Below are positions 46,724 through 57,237 of a DNA stretch of 64,000 nucleotides, one piece after another. The translations under genes were made by a program, and so were the position numbers. A model generated the notes under the pieces. The model did no database searches. It had not been told where the DNA came from and was given only the letters and a program-made list of their open reading frames with translations. The stretch comes from Stenotrophomonas pavanii (lineage in GTDB: Bacteria > Pseudomonadota > Gammaproteobacteria > Xanthomonadales > Xanthomonadaceae): NCBI RefSeq assembly GCF_900101175.1, contig NZ_FNFQ01000008.1:62001-126000 (forward strand), given 5' to 3'. The first letter of the stretch is position 1, and the number at the start of each line of letters is the position of its first letter.

Positions 46724-47518
46724 ATGAAGAAGACCCTGTTGTTGCCCCTGCTCGCCGCGGCGCTGGCCCTGACCGCCTGCGGCACGTCCGGCGAGCCCTC
46801 GCAGAAGCTGGTGGTGGCCGCCACGGCCGTGCCGCACGCCGAGATCCTCGAGGTGGTCAAGCCGATCCTCAAGCAGGAAGGCGTGGACCTGGACGTGCGC
46901 GTGTTCAATGACTACGTGCAGCCCAACGACCAGCTGGTGCAGAAGCAGGTGGACGCCAACTACTTCCAGACCGAGCCGTACCTGGATGCGTACAACCGCG
47001 ACCGCAAGACCGACCTGGTGAAGGTGATCGGCGTGCATATCGAGCCGTTCGGCGCTTACTCGCGCAAGGTCAAGTCGCTGGCCGAGCTGCGCGAAGGTGC
47101 CGACGTGGTGATCCCGAACGACCCGAGCAACAACAGCCGCGCGCTGATCCTGCTGCACAAGGCCGGCGTGATTCAGCTGAAGGACCCGACCAACGCACTG
47201 TCGACCCAGCGCGACATCACCGCCAACCCGAAGAACCTGAAGTTCCGCGAGCTGGATTCGGCGATGTTGCCGCGCGTGCTGGACCAGGTCGACCTGGCGC
47301 TGATCAATACCAACTACGCGCTGGATGCCGGCCTCAACCCGACCCAGGACGCGCTGGCGATCGAGAGCAAGGATTCGCCGTACGTGAATTTCTTGGTCGC
47401 GCGCCCGGACAACAAGGACGACGCCCGCGTGCAGAAGCTGGCCAAGGCGCTGACCAGCCCGCAGGTGAAGGCCTTCATCGAGACCAAGTACAAGGGCGCG
47501 GTGCTGCCGGCGTTCTGA
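46724..47518 (+). CDS. metQ: Methionine-binding lipoprotein MetQ (NlpA family)
   Basis: A 264-aa substrate-binding lipoprotein for D/L-methionine ABC import. Lipobox LTAC with Cys19 after signal MKKTLLLPLLAAALALTA. NlpA domain: VVAATAVPHAEILEVVKPIL, FNDYVQPNDQLVQKQVDANY, FQTEPYLDAYNRD, IPNDPSNNSRALILL, INTNYALDAGLNPTQD. No metN or metI lies next to it, so it is an orphan here. The last ~42 bp of the gene were copied three times downstream in a tandem array. Confidence 0.93.
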   Translation: MKKTLLLPLLAAALALTACGTSGEPSQKLVVAATAVPHAEILEVVKPILKQEGVDLDVRVFNDYVQPNDQLVQKQVDANYFQTEPYLDAYNRDRKTDLVKVIGVHIEPFGAYSRKVKSLAELREGADVVIPNDPSNNSRALILLHKAGVIQLKDPTNALSTQRDITANPKNLKFRELDSAMLPRVLDQVDLALINTNYALDAGLNPTQDALAIESKDSPYVNFLVARPDNKDDARVQKLAKALTSPQVKAFIETKYKGAVLPAF

Positions 47519-47524
47519 CCGTGT

Positions 47525-47601
47525 GGTAGTGCCGGCCGCTGGCCGGCAATCACCGAGCATTGCGAAGATCACGGGTCTGCCGGCCAGCGGCCGGCACTAC
47601 C
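47525..47601. repeat. SMAG dimer, array copy A
   Basis: A 77-bp inverted pair of GTAG palindromes, 7 nt after the metQ stop. It is the first of four nearly identical copies (about 95% by eye) in the metQ-glpK array. Confidence 0.95.
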
Positions 47602-47602
47602 C

Positions 47603-47665
47603 TCAATCCCGCGTACAGCCGCTCGCGCCGGGCCGCGTCCATCCAGCCCCCACTGCGCGGCGATC
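47603..47665 (-). pseudogene. glpK 3'-end fragment, array copy 1
   Basis: Matches the last part of glpK on the minus strand (48206-48332) but lacks about 39 nt near the stop and 20 nt further in. It ends with GGCGATC and joins directly to a metQ-tail copy. It has no complete gene function. Confidence 0.85.
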
Positions 47666-47707
47666 ATCGAGACCAAGTACAAGGGCGCGGCGCTGCCGGC
47701 GTTCTGA
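47666..47707 (+). pseudogene. metQ 3'-end fragment, array copy 2
   Basis: Nearly identical to metQ 47477-47518 (ATCGAGACCAAG to the TGA). It differs by one base (GGTGCTG versus GGCGCTG). It cannot be translated as part of a functional MetQ. Confidence 0.88.
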
Positions 47708-47713
47708 CTGTGT

Positions 47714-47790
47714 GGTAGTGCCGGCCGCTGGCCGGCAATCACAGAGCATTGCGAAGATCACGGGGCTGCCGGCCAGCGGCCGGCACTACC
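47714..47790. repeat. SMAG dimer, array copy B
   Basis: A second 77-bp SMAG dimer, 189 bp after copy A, with one or two base changes. Confidence 0.95.
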
Positions 47791-47791
47791 C

Positions 47792-47853
47792 TCAATCCCG
47801 CGTACAACCGCTCGCGCCGGGCCGCGTCCATCCAGCCCCACTGCGCGGCGATC
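47792..47853 (-). pseudogene. glpK 3'-end fragment, array copy 2
   Basis: Same as copy 1, with the same two deletions and one base changed (TACAACC for TACAGCC). It joins to metQ-tail copy 3. Confidence 0.85.
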
Positions 47854-47895
47854 ATCGAGACCAAGTACCAGGGCGCGGTGCTGCCGGCGTTCTGA
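47854..47895 (+). pseudogene. metQ 3'-end fragment, array copy 3
   Basis: Matches the metQ tail with AAGTACCAGG in place of AAGTACAAGG (Lys to Gln). It keeps the TGA. Confidence 0.88.
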
Positions 47896-47901
47896 CCGTA
47901 C

Positions 47902-47978
47902 GGTAGTGCCGGCCGCTGGCCGGCAATCACCGGGCATTGCGAAGATCACGGAGCTGCCGGCCAGCGGCCGGCACTACC
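47902..47978. repeat. SMAG dimer, array copy C
   Basis: Third SMAG dimer, 188 bp after copy B. Confidence 0.95.
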
Positions 47979-47979
47979 C

Positions 47980-48082
47980 TCAATCGACGTGGAAGGCGAG
48001 GGTGGCAGCGACGGCCTGCTGCCATCCCGCGTACAGCCGCTCGCGCCGGGCCGCGTCCATCCAGCCCCACTGCGCGGCGATC
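47980..48082 (-). pseudogene. glpK 3'-end fragment, array copy 3 (longer form)
   Basis: This copy retains the terminal ~39 nt of glpK that copies 1 and 2 lack, but shares their 20-nt internal deletion. It is therefore an intermediate between the true gene and the shorter copies. Confidence 0.85.
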
Positions 48083-48121
48083 ATCGAGACCAAGTACCAG
48101 GGCGCGGTGCCGGCGTCCTGA
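48083..48121 (+). pseudogene. metQ 3'-end fragment, array copy 4
   Basis: Matches the metQ tail with the same Lys-to-Gln codon as copy 3 and a further 3-nt deletion (GGTGCCGGC). It keeps the TGA. Confidence 0.85.
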
Positions 48122-48127
48122 CCGTGT

Positions 48128-48204
48128 GGTAGTGCCGGCCGCTGGCCGGCAATCACCGGGTATTGCGAAGATCACGGGGCTGCCGGCCAGCGGCCGGCAT
48201 TACC
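48128..48204. repeat. SMAG dimer, array copy D (next to glpK)
   Basis: Fourth SMAG dimer, with the right end altered to GCATTACC. The glpK stop codon (complement of 48206-48208) follows after one base, so this is likely the original position. Confidence 0.95.
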
Positions 48205-48205
48205 C

Positions 48206-51314
<3,109 letters not shown>

Positions 51315-51338
51315 CGGGCCTCCGCGTCCTGTGTATGC

Positions 51339-51365
51339 GTAGAGTCGCCTGTCAGTCGACTCTAC
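51339..51365. repeat. SMAG monomer, GTAGAGTCG subtype
   Basis: GTAGAGTCG (51339-51347) pairs perfectly with CGACTCTAC (51357-51365) around a 9-nt loop. It starts with the diagnostic GTAG. It lies between glpD and the convergent-side terminator of the OmpW gene. Confidence 0.85.
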
Positions 51366-51388
51366 AGAACGCGGGTGACGGAAACGAC

Positions 51389-51410
51389 GACGGGCCCCGA
51401 AGGGCCCGTC
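51389..51410 (-). terminator. Terminator of the OmpW-like gene
   Basis: A perfect 9-bp stem GACGGGCCC/GGGCCCGTC with a CGAA loop (UUCG on the minus-strand transcript, a very stable tetraloop). A T-containing stretch follows on the minus strand. It lies 33 nt beyond the OmpW-like stop. Confidence 0.75.
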
Positions 51411-51442
51411 GCGTTACATCCGTGAAGCAGGTGCTGCCTGGA

Positions 51443-52078
51443 TCAGAAGCGGGCGCCGATGCCGAAGCCGACGGTCCACGGATCCATCTTGGCTTCGCCG
51501 ATCTTCTCGCCGCCAACCTTCACGTCCGGGCGGGCGCGCATGTAGCGGGCGTCGGCACGGGCGAACCAGGTGGAGTTGATGTTCATGTCGACGCCGACGG
51601 TACCGATCACGCCCTTGGCATCCTTGAAGCGGATGTCGGTGTCAGCGCCGTTGCCCAGCTTCTCGTTGCTGAAGCTCGACTGGTAGTAGCCCACGCCCAC
51701 GAACGGGCGGAACACGTTGTCAGCCTGGCCGAAGTGGTACTGGCCGCTCAGCGCGACCGGCTGCTGCTCGACCGAGCCCAGGCGGGCGTTGTTCGGACCC
51801 TTGAACTTGTTTTCGAACTTGTCGGCAGCGCCCCACAGTTCAACGGCCCAGTTGTCGTTGATGTAGTAGCTGAAGCTGACGGTCGGCGCCGGGCCGCCAT
51901 CGGTCTTCTTCACGCCGGTGATCGGGTCGTTCTTCGGTTCCAGCAGCGAGATGCCGCCGACAACGGCAAAATGCTTGCCCGACGCGGTGTCGGTGCTGCT
52001 GCTGTCCTGGGCGAAAGCGGCCGGCGCGAAGGCGGCGGAGGTCAGCAGGGCGAGACTCAGGATACGGATGGAGCGCAT
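51443..52078 (-). CDS. OmpW family outer-membrane protein
   Basis: A 211-aa protein with a signal peptide (RSIRILSLALLTSAAFAPAA, cut at AFA-QD). It is an 8-strand barrel with OmpW-like features: KHFAVVGGISLLEPKND, YYINDNWAVELWGAADKFEN, FRPFVGVGYYQSSF, NINSTWFARADARYMRARPD, ending WTVGFGIGARF. OmpW proteins are small hydrophobic-compound channels. AGGAG lies at ideal spacing before ATG 52078. It is divergent from the DNA glycosylase gene. Confidence 0.93.
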   Translation of the reverse strand: MRSIRILSLALLTSAAFAPAAFAQDSSSTDTASGKHFAVVGGISLLEPKNDPITGVKKTDGGPAPTVSFSYYINDNWAVELWGAADKFENKFKGPNNARLGSVEQQPVALSGQYHFGQADNVFRPFVGVGYYQSSFSNEKLGNGADTDIRFKDAKGVIGTVGVDMNINSTWFARADARYMRARPDVKVGGEKIGEAKMDPWTVGFGIGARF

Positions 52079-52264
52079 GGGGGTATCTCCTAATGTTTCT
52101 TGTTTTGGGCCCCCGGTTGCGGGGCGAGCACACCGTAGTCGCCCCAACATGAATCGAATCCGACGCACGTTAAAAAATAGTTTTCCTTGTTCAGCGACCG
52201 GTGCGGAATGCCTGTATTCATGGGGTTTCTGGCACGCGGTGACATTCATGCAGTTGGAGAAGAT

Positions 52265-52780
52265 GTGAGCACAGCAACGGTGTGCATCGGCCTGCAAGCG
52301 CAGGTGAACGTGGACTGCAGGGTGCTGGTGCTGGGCTCGATGCCAGGCGCGGCGTCGCTGCAGCAGCAGCGGTATTACGCCCATCCGCGCAACCGCTTCT
52401 GGCCGCTGATGGCCGACATCTGCGGTTTCAACGTGGACCTGCCCTATGCAGCGCGGCTGCAGGCGTTGAACGCTGCGGGCATCGGCCTGTGGGATGTGAT
52501 CGGCCGCTGCGAGCGGCGCGGCAGCCTGGATGCGGACATCGTGCGCGGCACCGAAGTGGCCAATGCGCTGCCGGAACTGATCGCCACGCTGCCTGAGCTG
52601 ACGCTGATCGGCTGCAATGGCGGTGCATCACTGCAGGCCTTCCAGCGCTGGGTGCTGCCGCGGCTGGAGGCGCCGCCACCGGTGGTCGCGCTGCCGTCAA
52701 CCAGCCCTGCCAATGCCGCGTGGTCGCTGCCGCGCCTGCGCAAGGCCTGGCAACCGGTCGCTGACGCACGGGCGACATGA
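52265..52780 (+). CDS. Hypoxanthine/uracil-DNA glycosylase, UDG family 6 (HDG)
   Basis: A 171-aa base-excision repair enzyme that removes deaminated adenine (hypoxanthine) and related lesions. The UDG-fold motifs are LVLGSMPGAASLQQQRYYAH, NRFWPLM (motif region 1) and VALPSTSPANAAW (motif 2). GTG 52265 has GGAG five nt upstream; the frame is open further but without a better start. It precedes aceF with about 170 nt between. Confidence 0.87.
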   Translation: MSTATVCIGLQAQVNVDCRVLVLGSMPGAASLQQQRYYAHPRNRFWPLMADICGFNVDLPYAARLQALNAAGIGLWDVIGRCERRGSLDADIVRGTEVANALPELIATLPELTLIGCNGGASLQAFQRWVLPRLEAPPPVVALPSTSPANAAWSLPRLRKAWQPVADARAT

Positions 52781-52881
52781 GGCGGACATCGCCTGGACAA
52801 TACGCTACCGACTGGTCGCGCACCCGACCCATGGGCAACAGCCTGTCCCGGCTGCGTGTGTACTGAAAACACCTGTAACGG

Positions 52882-52910
52882 TTGGCGCTGGCCCCCGCTG
52901 GCCGCACAAT
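52882..52910 (+). promoter_or_regulatory. Predicted sigma-70 promoter of aceF
   Basis: TTGGCG (52882-52887), 17-bp spacer, CACAAT (52905-52910). Each hexamer matches the consensus at 4 of 6 positions. It lies 38 nt before the aceF start. Confidence 0.5.
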
Positions 52911-52947
52911 AGACGTTTCCCTACACCAGATTGCCGGAGTTATCCCC

Positions 52948-54660
52948 ATGGCCGAAATCAAGGAAGCACTTGTCCCCGATATCGGTGACTACAGCGATAT
53001 CCCGGTAATCGAGGTGCTTGTCGCCGTCGGCGACACGGTCAAGAAGGACCAGGGCCTGGTGACGCTGGAAAGCGACAAGGCGACCATGGAAGTGCCGTCG
53101 TCGGTGGCGGGCGTGGTCAAGGAACTCAAGGTCAAGGTCGGCGACAGCCTGTCCGAAGGCAAGGTCGTGGCGCTGATCGAAGTGGCCGAAGGCGAAGCCG
53201 CCTCGCCGGCCGCCGCCGCACCGGCCCCGGCCAAGGCCGCTGCCCCGGCTGCCGCCACCCAGAGCGCGCCGGCCCCGGCGGCTGCCGCACCGGCTGCCCC
53301 GGCTGCCAGCGGCGGTGCGGTTGAAGCCCGGGTGCCGGACATCGGCGATTACACCGACATCCCGGTCATCGAAGTGCTGGTCGCCGTGGGCGACACGGTC
53401 AAGAAGGACCAGGGCCTGGTGACGCTGGAAAGCGACAAGGCGACCATGGAAGTGCCGTCGTCGGTGGCCGGCGTGGTCAAGGAGCTGAAGGTCAAGGTCG
53501 GCGACACCCTGTCGCAGGGTGCCGTGGTCGCCATCATCGAGGCCGAAGGCGCTGCCGCACCGGCCCCGAGCAAGGCCGCTGCTGCCGCCGCCCCGGCCGC
53601 TGCCGAGACCGCCACCAAGGTCGAGCCGGTGGCCGTTCCGGCCCAGCCGGACAAGCTGGCGGCCCGCGAGATCGCCTCGGCCGGTACCCCGTCCAGCCCG
53701 CCGGTGCAGTTCAACGCCGACGGCGTGCTGCCGGCCAAGGTGCCGTACGCCACCCCGGCCGTGCGAGTGTTCGCCCGCGAGCTGGGCGTGGACCTGCTGC
53801 AGGTCAACGGCACCGAGAAGGGCGGCCGCATCACCAAGGGCGACGTGCAGAAGTTCGTCAAGGCCGCGCTCAGCGGTGGCGTGCCGGCTGCCGGCGGTGG
53901 CGCCGTCGCCGCCGGTGGTGGCCTGAACCTGCTGCCGTGGCCGAAGGTCGACTTCAGCAAGTTCGGCGAGACCGAAGTCCAGCCGCTGTCGCGCATCAAG
54001 AAGATCTCCGGTGCGAACCTGGCCCGCAACTGGGCGATGATCCCGCACGTGACCCAGTTCGAACAGGCCGACATCACCGACCTGGAAGCCCTGCGCGTGG
54101 CGCTGAACAAGGAGAACGAGAAGGCCGGCATCAAGCTGACCATGCTCGCCTTCCTGATCAAGGCCAGCGCCGCGGCGCTGAAGAAGTTCCCGGAGTTCAA
54201 CGCCTCGCTCGATGCCAGCGGTGAAAACCTGACCCTGAAGAAGTACTTCCACATCGGCTTTGCCGCCGACACGCCGAACGGCCTGGTCGTGCCGGTCATC
54301 CGCGACGTGGACAAGAAGGGCGTGGTGCAGATCGCGCAGGAAACCGGCGAACTGGCCAAGAAGGCGCGCGACGGCAAGCTGGGCCCGGCCGACATGAGCG
54401 GCGGCTGCTTCTCGATCAGCTCGCTGGGCGGCATCGGCGGCACCGCGTTCACCCCGATCGTCAATGCACCGGAAGTGGCCATCCTGGGCGTCTCCAAGTC
54501 GTCCATCCAGCCGGTCTGGAACGGCAAGGACTTCGCGCCGAAGCTGATGCTGCCGCTGTCGCTGAGCTACGACCACCGCGTCATCGATGGCGCCCTGGCC
54601 GCACGCTTCACCACGTACCTGTCGCAGGTACTGGCCGACATGCGCCGCGTGCTGCTGTAA
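52948..54660 (+). CDS. aceF: Pyruvate dehydrogenase E2, dihydrolipoyllysine acetyltransferase (two lipoyl domains)
   Basis: A 570-aa core subunit of the pyruvate dehydrogenase complex. Two lipoyl domains carry lipoyl lysines Lys44 and Lys164 in ESDKATMEVPSS. They are nearly identical to each other, even in DNA. Ala/Pro-rich linkers follow. The subunit-binding domain is at about 270-310 (YATPAVRVFARELGVDLLQV). The catalytic domain ends with His543 and Asp547 (SYDHRVIDG). GGAG lies 8 nt before ATG 52948. lpdA follows 108 nt later. The E1 gene aceE is not in the window. Confidence 0.97.
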   Translation: MAEIKEALVPDIGDYSDIPVIEVLVAVGDTVKKDQGLVTLESDKATMEVPSSVAGVVKELKVKVGDSLSEGKVVALIEVAEGEAASPAAAAPAPAKAAAPAAATQSAPAPAAAAPAAPAASGGAVEARVPDIGDYTDIPVIEVLVAVGDTVKKDQGLVTLESDKATMEVPSSVAGVVKELKVKVGDTLSQGAVVAIIEAEGAAAPAPSKAAAAAAPAAAETATKVEPVAVPAQPDKLAAREIASAGTPSSPPVQFNADGVLPAKVPYATPAVRVFARELGVDLLQVNGTEKGGRITKGDVQKFVKAALSGGVPAAGGGAVAAGGGLNLLPWPKVDFSKFGETEVQPLSRIKKISGANLARNWAMIPHVTQFEQADITDLEALRVALNKENEKAGIKLTMLAFLIKASAAALKKFPEFNASLDASGENLTLKKYFHIGFAADTPNGLVVPVIRDVDKKGVVQIAQETGELAKKARDGKLGPADMSGGCFSISSLGGIGGTAFTPIVNAPEVAILGVSKSSIQPVWNGKDFAPKLMLPLSLSYDHRVIDGALAARFTTYLSQVLADMRRVLL

Positions 54661-54767
54661 CGCACCGCTTCGCCCCCACCGTGCGGCCGCTGCCCCTGGC
54701 GCGGCCGCGTGAACAGATGCAGTGACAGCCCGCCGGCGGCGCCGGCCGGGCATGAGGAAAACCCACC

Positions 54768-56576
54768 ATGGCCACGATTGAAGTCAAGGTTCCCGACATC
54801 GGCGATTACAGCGATGTGCCGGTGATTGAAGTGTTGGTCGCCGTCGGCGACACGGTGAAGAAGGATCAGGGTCTGGTGACCCTGGAATCGGACAAGGCCA
54901 CCCTGGAAGTGCCGTCCTCGGCCGCCGGCGTGGTCAAGGAGATCAAGGTCAAGCTGGGCGACACCCTGTCCGAGGGCGCCGTGGTGGTCGTGCTGGACGC
55001 GGAGGGTGCCGCCGAAGCCCCGGCCAAGGCCGCTGCGCCGGCGCCCGCTGCGGCCGCCCCGGCCAGCAAGCCGCCGGTGACCCCGTCGCACCGTGCCCCG
55101 GCCGAACCGGCTGCGCCGAAGCCGGCGCTGTCCAGTGGCAAGCCGGCCGACATTGAATGCGAGATGGTCGTGCTGGGCTCGGGCCCGGGCGGCTACACGG
55201 CTGCGTTCCGCGCCGCCGACGTCGGCCTGGATACGGTGCTGGTCGAGCGCTATGCCAGCCTCGGCGGCGTCTGCCTCAACGTGGGCTGCATTCCGTCCAA
55301 GGCGCTGCTGCATGCTGCTGCGGTGATCGACGAAGTGGCCCACGCCGGTGATTTCGGCGTCGAGTTCGGCAAGCCGACCATCACCCTGGACAAGCTGCGC
55401 CAGTACAAGGAAAAGGTCGTCAACCAGCTGACCAAGGGCCTGGCCGGCATGGCCAAGCAGCGCAAGGTCCGCAACGTGCAGGGCGTCGGCAGGTTTGTTT
55501 CGGCCAACGAGCTGGAAATCACCGCCGCTGACGGCAGCACCCAGCTGCTGCGCTTCCAGAAGTGCATCATCGCCGCCGGTTCGCAGGCGGTGAAGCTGCC
55601 GAATTTCCCGTGGGACGACAAGCGCGTGATGGATTCCACCGACGCGCTGGAGCTGGCCGAAGTGCCGGGCTCGCTGCTGGTCGTCGGTGGCGGCATCATC
55701 GGCCTGGAAATGGCCACCGTGTACAGCGCGCTGGGCAGCAAGGTCACCGTGGTCGAGTTCATGGACCAGCTGATGCCGGGTGCCGACAAGGACCTGGTCA
55801 AGCCGCTGGCCGACCGCCTGAAGAAGCAGGGCATCGACGTGCACCTGAAGACCAAGGCATCGGGTGTCACTGCCGACGCCAAGGGCATCACCGTGACCTT
55901 CGACGCCGCCGAGGAAGGCCAGGCGCCGGCGCTGGCGAAGGGCACCTTCGACCGCGTGCTGGTGGCCGTGGGCCGTTCGCCGAACGGCAAGAAGATCGAT
56001 GCCGAAAAGGCCGGCGTGCAGGTCACCGATCGTGGCTTCATCCCGGTCGATCGGCAGATGCGCACCAACGTGCCGCACATCTTTGCCATCGGCGATATCG
56101 TCGGCAACCCGATGCTGGCCCACAAGGCTACGCACGAGGGCAAGCTGGCGGCCGAAGTGGCGGCCGGCCACAAGAAGGAGTGGGTGGCCCGCGTGATTCC
56201 GTCGGTGGCCTACACCAACCCGGAAATCGCCTGGGTTGGCGTCACCGAGACCGAAGCCAAGGCCAAGGGCCTGAAGGTCGGCGTGGCCAAGTTCCCGTGG
56301 GCGGCCAGCGGCCGCGCGATCGGCATCGGTCGCACCGAGGGCTTCACCAAGCTGATCTTCGACGAAGAGACGCACCGCATCATCGGTGGCGCGATCGTTG
56401 GCGTGCATGCCGGTGACCTGCTGGCCGAGATCGGCCTGGCGATCGAGATGGGTGCGGAAGCCGAAGACATCGGCCACACCATCCACGCCCACCCGACGCT
56501 GAGCGAGTCGGTGGCGATGGCCTCGGAAATCTACGACGGCACGATCACCGATCTGTACATGCCGAAGAAGAAGTAA
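54768..56576 (+). CDS. lpdA: Dihydrolipoamide dehydrogenase E3 with N-terminal lipoyl domain
   Basis: A 602-aa E3 that reoxidises lipoyl groups with NAD+. It has an N-terminal lipoyl domain (Lys43 in ESDKATLEVPSS), an Ala/Pro linker, then the flavoprotein: FAD loop VLGSGPGGYTAAFRAAD, redox pair Cys169/Cys174 (CLNVGC), NAD loop LLVVGGGIIGLEMATVYSAL, AIGDIVG, and His575/Glu580 (HAHPTLSE). This lipoyl-E3 fusion is the pyruvate-complex form in several beta- and gammaproteobacteria. It is in an operon with aceF and has a strong terminator. Confidence 0.97.
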   Translation: MATIEVKVPDIGDYSDVPVIEVLVAVGDTVKKDQGLVTLESDKATLEVPSSAAGVVKEIKVKLGDTLSEGAVVVVLDAEGAAEAPAKAAAPAPAAAAPASKPPVTPSHRAPAEPAAPKPALSSGKPADIECEMVVLGSGPGGYTAAFRAADVGLDTVLVERYASLGGVCLNVGCIPSKALLHAAAVIDEVAHAGDFGVEFGKPTITLDKLRQYKEKVVNQLTKGLAGMAKQRKVRNVQGVGRFVSANELEITAADGSTQLLRFQKCIIAAGSQAVKLPNFPWDDKRVMDSTDALELAEVPGSLLVVGGGIIGLEMATVYSALGSKVTVVEFMDQLMPGADKDLVKPLADRLKKQGIDVHLKTKASGVTADAKGITVTFDAAEEGQAPALAKGTFDRVLVAVGRSPNGKKIDAEKAGVQVTDRGFIPVDRQMRTNVPHIFAIGDIVGNPMLAHKATHEGKLAAEVAAGHKKEWVARVIPSVAYTNPEIAWVGVTETEAKAKGLKVGVAKFPWAASGRAIGIGRTEGFTKLIFDEETHRIIGGAIVGVHAGDLLAEIGLAIEMGAEAEDIGHTIHAHPTLSESVAMASEIYDGTITDLYMPKKK

Positions 56577-56601
56577 GGCGCCCGCGCCGTTCCGAACGAA
56601 G

Positions 56602-56626
56602 ACCCCGGTTTCTGCCGGGGTTTTTT
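56602..56626 (+). terminator. Intrinsic terminator of aceF-lpdA
   Basis: A stem ACCCCGG (56602-56608) / CCGGGGT (56615-56621) with a 6-nt loop and then a run of six T residues. It lies 25 nt after the lpdA stop. Confidence 0.92.
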
Positions 56627-56670
56627 GTTGGCTGCGGGGATGCCTTCGGCAGCACATCGCGAGGGTCTGG

Positions 56671-56776
56671 GCCACTGCGTGGGTGGCAGGCATTTCGACA
56701 AATGTCCCCCGTCGCCCGCCTGCGGCGGTCGCCTCCTCCTTTACTTTGTCGAAATGCCTGCCACCCGCGCAGTGGC
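56671..56776. repeat. Nested hairpin element H1
   Basis: Arms of 32 bp (56671-56702 and 56745-56776) match at 31 of 32. Between them (56702-56744) is a 43-bp core in reverse orientation relative to H2 and H3. The core contains the complement of TAAAGGAGG. This is the first of three related elements in the 660-bp gap between lpdA and the next gene. Confidence 0.85.
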
Positions 56777-56841
56777 TCGGCTTGCGGACGGAGCAGCCAC
56801 AGCCGGCTGTTCTGCCACGGCCGCCTGGATGCCTGATACGC

Positions 56842-56933
56842 GGAGGGAGCGGGGGTTGTGTGCGAAGTAAAGGAGGAGGCGCCGGCCGCAGGCCTGCGCC
56901 GGGGGACATTCGCACGCAGCCCCCGCTCCCTCC
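56842..56933. repeat. Nested hairpin element H2
   Basis: Arms of 25 bp (56842-56866 and 56909-56933) match at 23 of 25; both mismatches would be G-U pairs in RNA. The 43-bp core (56867-56909) begins GTAAAGGAGGAGGCG and ends CGGGGGACAT, like H3 and the reverse of H1. It is part of a ~206-bp direct repeat with H3. Confidence 0.85.
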
Positions 56934-57037
56934 AGCGCTCGACCACGCATGCGTCTACGGCAATTGCCACCCGCGCAGCGGCTCGGCTTGCGGATAGTCG
57001 AGAGCCACAGCCTGGGCGGCCGGGATGCCTTACACGC

Positions 57038-57128
57038 GGAGGGAGCGGGGGTGTGTGCGAAGTAAAGGAGGAGGTGCCGGCCGCAGGCCGGCGCCGGGGG
57101 ACATTCGCACGCAGCCCCCGCTCCCTCC
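57038..57128. repeat. Nested hairpin element H3
   Basis: Arms of 24-25 bp (57038-57061 and 57104-57128) as in H2, with the same 43-bp core (57062-57104). The flanking sequence before it (from 56967) repeats that before H2 (from 56761), so H2 and H3 arose by tandem duplication of about 200 bp. Confidence 0.85.
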
Positions 57129-57170
57129 GGCGCTCGACCAACCCGCTTCTGCTCTTCGCCAGCAATCCAC

Positions 57171-57203
57171 AAAAAACGCGGCCCCGATGTTCCGGAGGCC
57201 GCG
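57171..57203 (-). terminator. Intrinsic terminator of the outer-membrane protein gene
   Basis: On the minus strand a 7-bp CGCGGCC/GGCCGCG stem, with extra pairing CCGGA/TCGG inside, is followed by six T residues. It lies 35 nt beyond the stop at 57238. Confidence 0.85.
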
Positions 57204-57237
57204 CCAGGAGAGAAGATGCCGTGGAAGGGGCAGGGGA

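Noticed and set aside
52921..56915. Long minus-strand open frames opposite aceF and lpdA (610 and 782 codons)
   Set aside because: They are shadows of two certain genes with no recognisable domain or ribosome-binding site.
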